Source: Bacteroidales bacterium (GTDB lineage: Bacteria > Bacteroidota > Bacteroidia > Bacteroidales > Salinivirgaceae). From it: 64,000 nt of DNA. Location: the NCBI GenBank assembly GCA_012519055.1, contig JAAYQU010000046.1, positions 42,388 to 106,387 of the forward strand. Direction: 5' to 3'. The notes under the pieces are model-generated. The model made no database searches, was not told the DNA's origin, and saw only the letters and a program-made list of their open reading frames with translations. Position numbers and translations under genes: made by a program. Positions within the stretch are counted from its first letter, which is position 1, and each line of letters begins with the position of its first letter. This document shows, one piece after another, positions 10,596 to 19,165 of the stretch.

Positions 10596-11393
10596 TTACT
10601 TTGATGTCTCTATTTTTCCAGTTTCCCTGTTCAACTCACTGCCACGTGTCGAATGTGGAATGGAATTAATAACAAGAGTGCTTATTGTAGCCAGAACAAT
10701 CAGCCATTTTCTGCTTTTTTTGATATTTAGCGCAACTGCTATTGACCACAATATGAAAGCTATTAGCGTTTTGTTGTCTGTTAGGTCGTAGCCCAATGGG
10801 AAGCCTGTCCAGTATTGTCCGAAGGCAAATTTCTGGACAATGGGTCCGAAAATCAAACCTCCGGCGGTTAATGCAATAAGAGTAAGACGGGCTATTAGAC
10901 GGTAGTTACCTTTCTTTAATATTATCATAAATAGGGCAACAATGCTAAGAAGTGACGCGCTAAACATCAATATTATGTGTGGTATAAGTACCAAAGCAGG
11001 TACGCTATCTTTAAAACGTATTATTGCAGGTTGATCTTTTGTGTCAAAAACAGTTTCACTGTTTTGAGTTAATATAATATGGTATTCTAATTTTCCGGCT
11101 GATGGTTGTGTAGGCAAAATAGCTTCCCATATACTGTCTTTTAACGTAAATTGCAGTGTGTCATAATTGTATGTTCCTGGATAATATTTCCACAAAAGAT
11201 ACGCATTGTCGAATTTAACGCTCTCGGAAATAACAATTTTACAATCCTTGTCGGTTGTGGAGCTTCGTGGTAGTTTTATTTTGGTCTCTTCGTAGGTTAC
11301 TTTCAGCGGATACGTGGGTCCTGTGGTTTTTTGATAAACTATGATAATCAAGGTAAATATTATTGATATTACCCAAACAATTGTTAGTCTCAT
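10596..11393 (-). CDS. conserved multi-pass membrane protein, function unknown
   Basis: I do not recognise a characterised family. The 265-residue product has an N-terminal membrane anchor (residues ~5-20), then a ~110-residue extracytoplasmic region of beta character. Three to four further membrane segments follow between about residues 135 and 245, and the tail is short and basic/acidic. It begins 12 bp after the M28 peptidase gene on the same strand, so the two are probably cotranscribed. A role linked to the secreted peptidase is possible but not shown by the sequence. Confidence 0.8.
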   Translation of the reverse strand: MRLTIVWVISIIFTLIIIVYQKTTGPTYPLKVTYEETKIKLPRSSTTDKDCKIVISESVKFDNAYLLWKYYPGTYNYDTLQFTLKDSIWEAILPTQPSAGKLEYHIILTQNSETVFDTKDQPAIIRFKDSVPALVLIPHIILMFSASLLSIVALFMIILKKGNYRLIARLTLIALTAGGLIFGPIVQKFAFGQYWTGFPLGYDLTDNKTLIAFILWSIAVALNIKKSRKWLIVLATISTLVINSIPHSTRGSELNRETGKIETSK

Positions 11394-11405
11394 TTCTGTA
11401 CAAGT

Positions 11406-13160
11406 TTAAAATTTAATCAAAATTACTTTTTGCTTTTTATCTCTCTCAATGGTAATATTTGATATTTGATTTGGCGCTATATGTTGTAGCTTCTCCATAT
11501 AGTCATATATGTTGTGAATTTTAGTTCCGTCTATATTAACAATTTTGTCGCCTTTTTTCAACTCTGCTCTGTCGGCTACACCTCCGGCTGTGACTCCCAT
11601 AATATTTAATCCTGTGTTATCGCTTCCTGTGACATCCGGAATTATTCCGAGTGACACCTTAAGAGAGTTTCTTGTTGCGTGAGTTAATTTCTGTGGTTCT
11701 GTTTGACGATATGCAAGATCTGATTGAGGCATTGATATCGCCCTTAATAGTAGTTCAGAATAGTCAATAACTGACATTATTCCTGGATAATTAATGTTAG
11801 AAGCAATATCGTCTGGGGTATGATAATCTATATGAACTCCTGTGCTGAAGTATAGTACTGGTATTCCTTCACTGTTGAACGAAGCATGGTCAGACGGACC
11901 TGTTCCATATTGCGATTTTCTTATTTGTAGTGGTGTTTTAAGAGTGTCTATAATAGTATTGAATGCATCTGCTGTTCCTACTCCTCCAACACTGAGGACA
12001 TTTTCATCCATACGACCTACCATATCATAGTTCAGCATTGCTTTTATCTTTTTTTTCTCAACAGGCAGGTTTTGCACCAAGTGTTGCGAGCCTAAAAGTC
12101 CCATCTCTTCAGAGGCGAACAAGGCAAAAACGACCGATACGGGTAAAGGATTGTTACTTAAACGTGTAACGAGTCCTAATACGGCTGCTGTTCCGGAAGC
12201 GTTGTCATCTGCACCGTAATGAATTTCTATTCTATTTGGTTCTCGAGAACTTGTTTCGTACCCACCATATCCCAAATGATCAAAATGTGCGCCTATTATT
12301 ATGTATTGATCTGGACGTTCTGTCCCCTTAATGTAACCTAATACATTTTGTGTCTTACATGTAATCGGGTTAACCTCAATTGTAGTGTTAATAGTTATTT
12401 TTGACTGCTCAGATAACCTACTACTAGCAATAATAACCTCGTACGATTTTTTTGTTATCATTAATAGTGGTATTGGGACACGAAAAACTCCTCGACAAAA
12501 CGTTATTTTGGAAATGTCCCCTTTATCATTTTTAACAAACAATTTATTACTTCCTTTGTATTGCGTTCTTATAAGTTGATTGTTTTGCGAACTGTAATAT
12601 ATGGGATTGCTCTTTCGCTCATTGCCTAACGAATTGACTATAAAGACTATCCCCTTGATATTCTCTTTTGAAGCATTGGTCGCCCATCTCATATATTCCC
12701 GAACTGAGGGATTATAGTTTCCTATTTCAACAGCTATCCACTTGTGTTGGGATTCAAGAGAAAGGGAGCCACTTATCAAAGAATCGAATGGGATATTAAT
12801 TAATTCCGATTGATAGTTTCCTTCAGCTGTTACATTTACTGGTTCAAAATCTTCAAATAGGTTTAAAGAGGTATTGCCTATTGTGAGCCTGTTTGTTGGG
12901 GTTATTTTGACCCCAATATCAATACCAAAATATTGATAAAAACCTGATTCAAAGGGATTAACTTTTTTTGACTCTAAATGTTTTTTTATGTAATTCGCTG
13001 CTAAGCTATCTCCGGTAGTACATGGTAATCGACCCTCCAAAGCATCTGACGCTAAATATTCTACGTGCTTACGAATAGTTTCTTTAGTTTGCGCAAATAA
13101 GGTTACTTGGGAAAAAATAAGGGTAATGATAAAGAATATATAACGATATTTATTTTGCAT
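11406..13160 (-). CDS. secreted M28-family zinc metallopeptidase with C-terminal PDZ domain
   Basis: This is probably an exported aminopeptidase. The signal peptide reads MQNKYRYIFFIITLIFSQ. Family M28 zinc-site motifs appear in order: GAHFDHLGYG (~residue 291), HYGADDNASGT (~318), ASEEMGLLGS (~355, catalytic Glu), YDMVGRM (~380) and HIDYHTPDD (~445). A PDZ domain occupies about residues 500-584 (VADRAELKKGDKIVNIDG). I chose the ATG at 13158-13160 because the predicted -7 element at 13195-13202 would put the transcript start almost on the alternative ATG at 13184, which adds eight residues. The substrate is unknown. Confidence 0.88.
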   Translation of the reverse strand: MQNKYRYIFFIITLIFSQVTLFAQTKETIRKHVEYLASDALEGRLPCTTGDSLAANYIKKHLESKKVNPFESGFYQYFGIDIGVKITPTNRLTIGNTSLNLFEDFEPVNVTAEGNYQSELINIPFDSLISGSLSLESQHKWIAVEIGNYNPSVREYMRWATNASKENIKGIVFIVNSLGNERKSNPIYYSSQNNQLIRTQYKGSNKLFVKNDKGDISKITFCRGVFRVPIPLLMITKKSYEVIIASSRLSEQSKITINTTIEVNPITCKTQNVLGYIKGTERPDQYIIIGAHFDHLGYGGYETSSREPNRIEIHYGADDNASGTAAVLGLVTRLSNNPLPVSVVFALFASEEMGLLGSQHLVQNLPVEKKKIKAMLNYDMVGRMDENVLSVGGVGTADAFNTIIDTLKTPLQIRKSQYGTGPSDHASFNSEGIPVLYFSTGVHIDYHTPDDIASNINYPGIMSVIDYSELLLRAISMPQSDLAYRQTEPQKLTHATRNSLKVSLGIIPDVTGSDNTGLNIMGVTAGGVADRAELKKGDKIVNIDGTKIHNIYDYMEKLQHIAPNQISNITIERDKKQKVILIKF

Positions 13161-13194
13161 GGTAACTGATCGTTTATTTTTCATTTACGGAGTG

Positions 13195-13225
13195 CAAATA
13201 TAATTACAGTATCGACATTAACAAA
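13195..13225 (-). promoter_or_regulatory. promoter of the M28 peptidase gene
   Basis: Minus strand: TTTG (13222-13225), 19 nt spacer, TATATTTG (13195-13202). Both elements match the Bacteroidetes consensus exactly. The position argues for the downstream ATG at 13160 as the start of the peptidase. Confidence 0.65.
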
Positions 13226-13280
13226 ACCGACCTAAGCCTTTTTAAACATTAATAATTTGATAAGATTCTGCACTTTTTAA

Positions 13281-13311
13281 TTAGTTTTAAATTTCATTTT
13301 TCCTACATTTG
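13281..13311 (+). promoter_or_regulatory. promoter of the NlpC/P60 gene
   Basis: Plus strand: TTAG (13281-13284), 19 nt spacer, TACATTTG (13304-13311). The -7 element matches exactly and the -33 differs at one base. The expected start lies about 20 nt before the ATG at 13339. It is divergent from the M28 promoter. Confidence 0.55.
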
Positions 13312-13338
13312 TTGACGTTATAAAATTATTTTTACACA

Positions 13339-14289
13339 ATGAACAACTGTAAAAAAAATAGTGTAACCTCATCTTTTGCACAACCCTTTTTTATGATATT
13401 TACATTACTGTTTTTGTGTTCGCAAGTGACACTCGGACAGCGATACATAAAAAAGCTAGACAGATGGGACAACAAGCAAAAGTATGAAAAACTATCAAGA
13501 AGAGCTCCGCGATTAATAAAAAAGAACCCAAATGACACACGTATATATTATTATGCTGCTTATTCTGAAATGAAACTTTCGGAAAAGAGTTCAAATCGCG
13601 AAAAAGGGTACAAGCATTTGTTGAACGGCATAAAGTTTTATAACGTATATCAAGCGAAAGTGCCTGAAACACAAATACCTATTGAACTTAAAAGGGGATT
13701 ACATTCTTTATCGAAAGATTATTATAAATATTTTGAGGATTTAGGGAATAGCTCTTCTGTAATGATACTTGACGGTATTTTGGCATATACTTTTAATGAT
13801 ACAACTGGAAGTAATAACGATTTTTTTGTTTCAAAAAACATCAAAAGTGATATTCCAGACAATAAATTGGTCAAACACAAATATCGCGAAATGATTGTTT
13901 CTGAAGCTATTAAACACGAAGGCAAACCTTATAAATATGCAGCTAACGGACCTGATAAATTTGATTGTAGTGGTTTTGTCCAATATGTTTATCTGCAAGC
14001 AACCGGATATAAATTACCTCATAGTGCGTCCGCACAATCAAAATTAGGAAAAAAAATCCGACAAGATGAGGTAATGCCTGGTGATTTAGTGTTTTTTGGA
14101 AATCCCACAACAAAACATATAAATCATGTCGGGATAGTTATAAAAACGTCTGACAACAAAGTTAATAGCATTATTCATGGTACAAACTCTGGTATAACTA
14201 TTGATAACAGCGAAAGTGCTGGTTGGAAAAAGCATTGGAAATCAATAATTGTGAAGTTTATAACTTTTGAAGAATTGATAGATTTATAG
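13339..14289 (+). CDS. secreted NlpC/P60 cell-wall hydrolase
   Basis: NlpC/P60 enzymes cleave D-gamma-glutamyl-meso-diaminopimelate or N-acetylmuramate-L-alanine bonds in peptidoglycan. The 316-residue product has an N-terminal hydrophobic signal (about residues 12-33). A ~150-residue basic, helix-rich region follows, then the catalytic domain from about residue 190. The nucleophile is Cys210 in FDCSGFVQYVY, the general base His263 in NHVGIVI, and the MPGDLVFFG motif is intact. The N-terminal half is not recognisable to me. The stop codon overlaps the convergent receptor gene by six bases. Confidence 0.9.
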   Translation: MNNCKKNSVTSSFAQPFFMIFTLLFLCSQVTLGQRYIKKLDRWDNKQKYEKLSRRAPRLIKKNPNDTRIYYYAAYSEMKLSEKSSNREKGYKHLLNGIKFYNVYQAKVPETQIPIELKRGLHSLSKDYYKYFEDLGNSSSVMILDGILAYTFNDTTGSNNDFFVSKNIKSDIPDNKLVKHKYREMIVSEAIKHEGKPYKYAANGPDKFDCSGFVQYVYLQATGYKLPHSASAQSKLGKKIRQDEVMPGDLVFFGNPTTKHINHVGIVIKTSDNKVNSIIHGTNSGITIDNSESAGWKKHWKSIIVKFITFEELIDL

Positions 14290-17200
14290 TTCGGCAAGGA
14301 ATTGCTTAAATGATTCGTTAGGTGTAATGCCATCACCGTTTTGTGAATATTCTGTTTTTATTCTGTTTACAAAATACATGTCGAACATACCTCGATTTTT
14401 AATCTCCTGTTTTCCGCGATACTCACACTCGAAATAATCTTTAATCATTTTATACGTACTTCCCGAAATATTTACCCTACCAGGATCACACGATGACTCC
14501 ATACGTGAGGCAATGTTAACAGTATCGCCCCAAACATCATAAGCAAATTTTTGTTTTCCAATTACCCCCGAAATTATTTCTCCTGTATGCAATCCTACTC
14601 TAAACTCCCAAGCCAAACGACCCTCATTTACTTTTCTTTGATTAATTTCATGGGCTTTTTTCTGTATTTGTAATCCTACCAATAAAGTATTAAAGGCATG
14701 TGAGCTGTTTGATACCGGTACGCCACCAACACACATGTACGCATCTCCAACGGTTTTGATTTTTTCAACATAATTCTGTTTTATTATTTCGTCAAACTCG
14801 TTAAAATATTCGTGTAATTCATGTAAAAGTTGCTGTGGAGTGAGCGATTGACAATATTTTGAAAAATCTTTCACATCGGCAAACAGTACAGTAACCGACT
14901 TGTAATATCTTGGAGTTGCAAAGCCTTTCGATTTTAATTCTTCGGCTATCTCTTCAGGTAAAATGTTCTTTAATAGTTTGTCAGTATTTTCTTTTTGAAT
15001 AATAATCTCCTCTTCTGCCTCTTTAATACGAGTTATATCTGTTTCAACCGCAATAAGTTGTTCATATTTATGTTCGTGAAAAATAATAGGAGTTAAAACT
15101 GTCTGAATCCATTTTTCCTTTCCTTCCGGGGTAACATGTTTTGAAACAAATGATTGTGTCTGATCTGTTTCATATAAGTCTTTTATTCGCTGTAAGCTAT
15201 CTGCATCATTATGAAACTCAAAAATTGTTGTTCCGTAAAGATTTTTAAACTCATCTAGGGATATTTCATACATACGGTGAAATCCTTCGTTAACCCATTC
15301 AATTTCTCCGTGTTTGTTCATAATAATAACTGCATTATCTGTTTTTGATGCTACTAAAGAGAGCTTTCTTAATTCATTGTTTATATGTTTAATATGAGTA
15401 ATGTTGATTTCAATTACCGCTATCATTTGAAGATTACCCTTGTCATCATAAACAGGTGTTAGCGTCGATTGCACCCAAAGTTCTTCGCCCATTTTGTTCG
15501 AAGTTCGGTTACTGTAAGTTACTGACCTTTTATTAGTTAAAATTTCTTCAATAACGTGTTCGATTTTTTTATTTGACTTTGAATCTAAAATTTTTTTCCC
15601 ATGGGCATCTATATATTCGTCAAGTGTATATCCATACATTTTAGTAAATCCTTCATTAGCCCACTCCCACTCCAAATTTTTGTTTGCTATTAAAACAGCA
15701 TTGTCGGTTTTACTTGCGACTACAGATAATTTTTTGAGCTCTGCGTTCATTAATGATAAGTTTTCTGCTTGAACTCTTAACTCTTCTCCCTGTTGTTGAA
15801 CACGCATTGTTTCAAGTTGTAACTCAATGGTACGGCTTTCAACAAGTTCTTTTAACATTCTATTTCGTCTTATTAGGGCTAATTGCCTATACCATAAAAA
15901 CAATGCCATTCCGAGTAATATTATCAAAATGAGTAAAGCAATAAACCAAGCTGTTTGATAAAATGGTGGTTTTACAACTATTGGGATTGATATTTCGTTT
16001 TCGCTCCATTCTCCTTCGCCATTAGTTGCTTTAGCTCTAAAAATATATTTTCCGGGTGGAATAAATGAGTAGGTTGCAATATTTGTTGAACTCGGCTTTA
16101 TCCATTCTGCATCGAGGTTTTCCATAAAATATGAATAGATCACATTTGAAGGCAATTTCATATCTATAGCTTTAAAGCTAAAGATTAAATTATTGTTGTC
16201 ATGGGATAGGATAATGCCTTCAGCAGGTTTATTCAATACTGGATAATAGTAGTTTGATACTGTATTAGTAGTTGTTATACATGTAAAATGTAACTTTACT
16301 TCAGCACTATGAGTATGCTTTGCTTCTGAATTGAATACTGATACTCCATAAATATTTCCAATCCAAATACAGCCATCAGAATCATCAAAAAGTGCATTTA
16401 AGTTACACTCAAGACCTTCGAATCCTTGCTCTACTCCGTAAGCGACTATATACGGTTCTGCCGAAGGTTGTCGAAATAGAACTTGATGAACTCCTCTGTC
16501 GGTTCCAAACCAAACTGAACCATTTTCAGCTGTCAATACGCTATATATGTTGTTTGATAAAAGCCCTGTTGCTGTTGTGTATTGTAAAGTTGTTCCGTCT
16601 GGTTTGATGCAAAATAATCCATAGGCAAAGGTTCCAACCCATAGATTGCCATACATATCGTAATCAATACCACAAACTAGATTTTTCTTAGTAAAAGGGA
16701 GTTGATTATAATTTATTTTCAAATCTGAAGGATTGGTAGATTCAAAATACTCGTCAATTTGATTATATTCAAGTGAAAAAGCTCCGCCATCTTCTGTGCC
16801 TATCCAAACCGTATCTCTATTTGTAATTGAAATTGTTTTGATATTTATACCAGGGATGTCTTTTTGGATATTCATAACCTTTTGGTTTGAAATCACATAA
16901 ACTCCATCTTTTGCTGTTCCAAACCATATTCGACCCTTTGTATCTTCTTTTATAACTATTGCTCCAACTATTTTTTTGTTCTCAGGAGTATGGTATGTTT
17001 TTACTGTTTTTTTATCTTTTTCAATAATAATCACATCTGAATCCTTGCTCCCTACAAGAATACGCCCGTCTTTTAAATGTTCTATACTATATATAACATT
17101 CGACGGCATTTGACTATTCCCGGCAAATTTACTTACTTTTTGTTTTTTATCAATTATTACAATACCATTTCCAAAAGTTCCGATCCATTTATTGCCTGAC

Positions 17201-18195
17201 TTATCTTGGCTTATAGTCATTACTGCTTCGAATAGTGGATTGTCTGTTTTAAGATAGTGTAAAAACTGTTCTCCAGAGAATTTTACAAGTCCTCCTCCAT
17301 CAGTTCCTATCCAAATATTATTGGAAAAATCGTGTACAATGGCTGTACAAAATAAATTCGGTAGCCCGTTAGCACTATTTAAGAAAAAGTGTTTTTCCCT
17401 ATCCCACTTTACTACACCTGATCCGTAGGTAGAAAACCAAATCTCATTAGGAGAAAACGTTAGTATTTGAGTAATACTTGAGTTTACTCTAGAATTAAAT
17501 TTTTTATCCCAAAACCACGTGTCGTTTTCGAAATAGGCCACTCCTCTATTGGTTGCTGCCCAAATAATTCCGTCTGTATTAACTTTAATCTGATTTACTT
17601 CGATACCCTTAAACAAAGGTATATTACTTACAGTTGTATCTTTTCTTAAATATAATCCTTTTGTAGTTGATATAAATAGTGAGTCTTCTGAAACAAAAGA
17701 TAAGGACTTAATTGAATAACCTAACGATAGTTCGTGAATTACTGTTGTATCTCCCTCTAATCTAAAAATATCTCCCTCGTCGTTGCCGAACCAAATTTCT
17801 CCATTCTCCTTTTGTGTAAAGGCCGTTACTGTTGTGTTACCGTAAAGGGTATCGGAATCGAAGTTTAAAATTGTATCACGTTTTATGATAGAGAAAAAAT
17901 GTTGTTTTATTCCACAAATTACCTCATTATTGTCCCTGACAATAAGTGAAACAACTCTGGTATATGATAATCCTTGCTCAGTTTTAATATTTGTAAACTG
18001 TTTCCCGTCGAAATAGTCAACCCCACCACCATCAGTTCCTAACCATAGATAACCGTACTTGTCAATTTCCATGCAAGTAACCTGAGATTGTGATAGTCCT
18101 TTGTCTAAAAAAAAGCGAGTATAATTCAAGTGCTGCCCTATAGCTACATTAGTGCAAATAAGACAAATAAGCAGTGTAACATTTCGCACTTTCAT
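14284..18195 (-). CDS. membrane receptor: Reg_prop propeller, Y_Y_Y, two PAS, class III adenylate cyclase
   Basis: The 1303-residue protein has a signal peptide (1-20). At least a dozen Reg_prop repeats of the type GxxWxGTxxGG fill residues ~40-640 and form periplasmic propeller(s), followed by a Y_Y_Y domain to ~740. A membrane segment lies at ~745-770, then a coiled coil and two PAS domains (~815-930, ~935-1055). A class III cyclase domain starts at ~1090. The cyclase has metal-binding VLFADVKDF and GDAYM, an adenine-type Lys in KIKTVGD and Asp in YDVWGDTVN, and the transition-state Asn/Arg in VNIASRM. It is therefore predicted to make cAMP, not cGMP. Hybrid two-component systems with this sensor normally end in a histidine kinase; none is present here. 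The ligand is unknown. Confidence 0.9.
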   Translation of the reverse strand: MKVRNVTLLICLICTNVAIGQHLNYTRFFLDKGLSQSQVTCMEIDKYGYLWLGTDGGGVDYFDGKQFTNIKTEQGLSYTRVVSLIVRDNNEVICGIKQHFFSIIKRDTILNFDSDTLYGNTTVTAFTQKENGEIWFGNDEGDIFRLEGDTTVIHELSLGYSIKSLSFVSEDSLFISTTKGLYLRKDTTVSNIPLFKGIEVNQIKVNTDGIIWAATNRGVAYFENDTWFWDKKFNSRVNSSITQILTFSPNEIWFSTYGSGVVKWDREKHFFLNSANGLPNLFCTAIVHDFSNNIWIGTDGGGLVKFSGEQFLHYLKTDNPLFEAVMTISQDKSGNKWIGTFGNGIVIIDKKQKVSKFAGNSQMPSNVIYSIEHLKDGRILVGSKDSDVIIIEKDKKTVKTYHTPENKKIVGAIVIKEDTKGRIWFGTAKDGVYVISNQKVMNIQKDIPGINIKTISITNRDTVWIGTEDGGAFSLEYNQIDEYFESTNPSDLKINYNQLPFTKKNLVCGIDYDMYGNLWVGTFAYGLFCIKPDGTTLQYTTATGLLSNNIYSVLTAENGSVWFGTDRGVHQVLFRQPSAEPYIVAYGVEQGFEGLECNLNALFDDSDGCIWIGNIYGVSVFNSEAKHTHSAEVKLHFTCITTTNTVSNYYYPVLNKPAEGIILSHDNNNLIFSFKAIDMKLPSNVIYSYFMENLDAEWIKPSSTNIATYSFIPPGKYIFRAKATNGEGEWSENEISIPIVVKPPFYQTAWFIALLILIILLGMALFLWYRQLALIRRNRMLKELVESRTIELQLETMRVQQQGEELRVQAENLSLMNAELKKLSVVASKTDNAVLIANKNLEWEWANEGFTKMYGYTLDEYIDAHGKKILDSKSNKKIEHVIEEILTNKRSVTYSNRTSNKMGEELWVQSTLTPVYDDKGNLQMIAVIEINITHIKHINNELRKLSLVASKTDNAVIIMNKHGEIEWVNEGFHRMYEISLDEFKNLYGTTIFEFHNDADSLQRIKDLYETDQTQSFVSKHVTPEGKEKWIQTVLTPIIFHEHKYEQLIAVETDITRIKEAEEEIIIQKENTDKLLKNILPEEIAEELKSKGFATPRYYKSVTVLFADVKDFSKYCQSLTPQQLLHELHEYFNEFDEIIKQNYVEKIKTVGDAYMCVGGVPVSNSSHAFNTLLVGLQIQKKAHEINQRKVNEGRLAWEFRVGLHTGEIISGVIGKQKFAYDVWGDTVNIASRMESSCDPGRVNISGSTYKMIKDYFECEYRGKQEIKNRGMFDMYFVNRIKTEYSQNGDGITPNESFKQFLAEL

Positions 18196-18265
18196 CTATA
18201 TATTTTTTCAGAATAAGTGGGCTAGCGGATACCCAAATTAATTATCGTATATAAGATGTATAGAC

Positions 18266-18298
18266 AACAAAGTCTTTCATATTCAGAAAGACTTTGTT
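18266..18298 (-). terminator. hairpin between the SiaB-like and receptor genes
   Basis: A perfect 13-bp stem (AACAAAGTCTTTC and its complement) with a 7-nt loop lies 22 bp after the stop of the SiaB-like gene and upstream of the receptor start. On the minus strand only a weak T-rich stretch follows, so it may be a terminator, an attenuator or an RNA-processing site. Confidence 0.55.
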
Positions 18299-18319
18299 AA
18301 CACCTATTAAATTATTCTA

Positions 18320-18901
18320 TTAATCATCTCCTGAATCAGGATCTGCTGCAATTTTCACTTTTAGTAAAAAGAAAAAGTTGTCTTTGTCATCTAAAGGCAA
18401 AAATTGATACTCAAGCTTACGACCGGTTTTTCTAGCAATATCAATTAATCCTAATCCTGCACCTCCTTTTTCAGAAAGAGTACCTTCTTTAATTTGCTTT
18501 TTGTACAGAGCTTTTAATTCTTCCTGCGAAAGCGAATTAATTGTATCTATTGACCGTTTTAGCGGGTCAATTTTCTCTCGGTAAATTTTATTAGCTGTAA
18601 TGATATTCCAAAAGCCATCTTTTTTACCGACAATAAACATTCCGTTACCAATCCTATCGTTAGCATCATAATCATCAGAGTGTTTTGTCATATTCTGCAG
18701 ACACTCGACCATTACATGAAAAACTTTGCGGCGCACCGACTTGTCTTCATTTTGCTTGTCCATGTTATTTTCAGTCATGGAGGTAAACATTTTCATAATT
18801 TCATGACTGAACACACCCTCATAAACAAGCGAAAAGCCATTTGATACCATTTCGTCGTGTAGCGCTAATACTGTTTTTATAAAATTAATGTTTGCACTCA
18901 T
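18320..18901 (-). CDS. SiaB-like/DUF6272 GHKL-type protein kinase
   Basis: The 193-residue protein resembles SiaB-family proteins. In Pseudomonas SiaB is a kinase that phosphorylates the small protein SiaC, opposed by the phosphatase SiaA. A GHKL-type ATP site is visible: the N-box-like MVECLQNMTKHS (~residue 75) and the G-box GGAGLGLIDIARKTG (~150). It has no signal peptide or membrane segment. It lies 124 bp upstream of the adenylate-cyclase receptor on the same strand, and no SiaC (DUF1987) partner is in this window. A SpoIIE-type phosphatase that could act as the SiaA counterpart is 29 kb away, so that pairing is only a guess. Confidence 0.72.
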   Translation of the reverse strand: MSANINFIKTVLALHDEMVSNGFSLVYEGVFSHEIMKMFTSMTENNMDKQNEDKSVRRKVFHVMVECLQNMTKHSDDYDANDRIGNGMFIVGKKDGFWNIITANKIYREKIDPLKRSIDTINSLSQEELKALYKKQIKEGTLSEKGGAGLGLIDIARKTGRKLEYQFLPLDDKDNFFFLLKVKIAADPDSGDD

Positions 18902-19026
18902 ATCATCTGTTATTTTTCATTAAATACTGTTTTGGTCTCGGACGTTTGATATTTATTATGTTAATAAAATGTTAAACTAATATATCTGTATCAATTTTGA
19001 TTCGGTATACTGGTTTTTTGTGATTG

Positions 19027-19034
19027 CAAATTTA
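19027..19034 (-). promoter_or_regulatory. possible -7 element for the SiaB-like gene
   Basis: TAAATTTG on the minus strand matches TAnnTTTG, but no good -33 element lies at the right distance and the leader would be about 120 nt. The rest of the 264-bp gap 18902-19165 shows nothing further that I can support. Confidence 0.35.
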
Positions 19035-19165
19035 TTATACTAAATATTTAATAAAGCTCTCTCGGCCTGACAAACAGACTGTTACATTCTGTTCTGTTTA
19101 CTTATTATTCTTTCAAAAACGCTAAGTTACAAAAAGGTTTTGAATCAAACACAAAGCTAATAAAA

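Noticed and set aside
16000..18100. Repeated GxxWxGT units suggesting a tandem DNA repeat
   Set aside because: The repeats are at protein level only (Reg_prop blades); the DNA is too diverged to be a tandem repeat.
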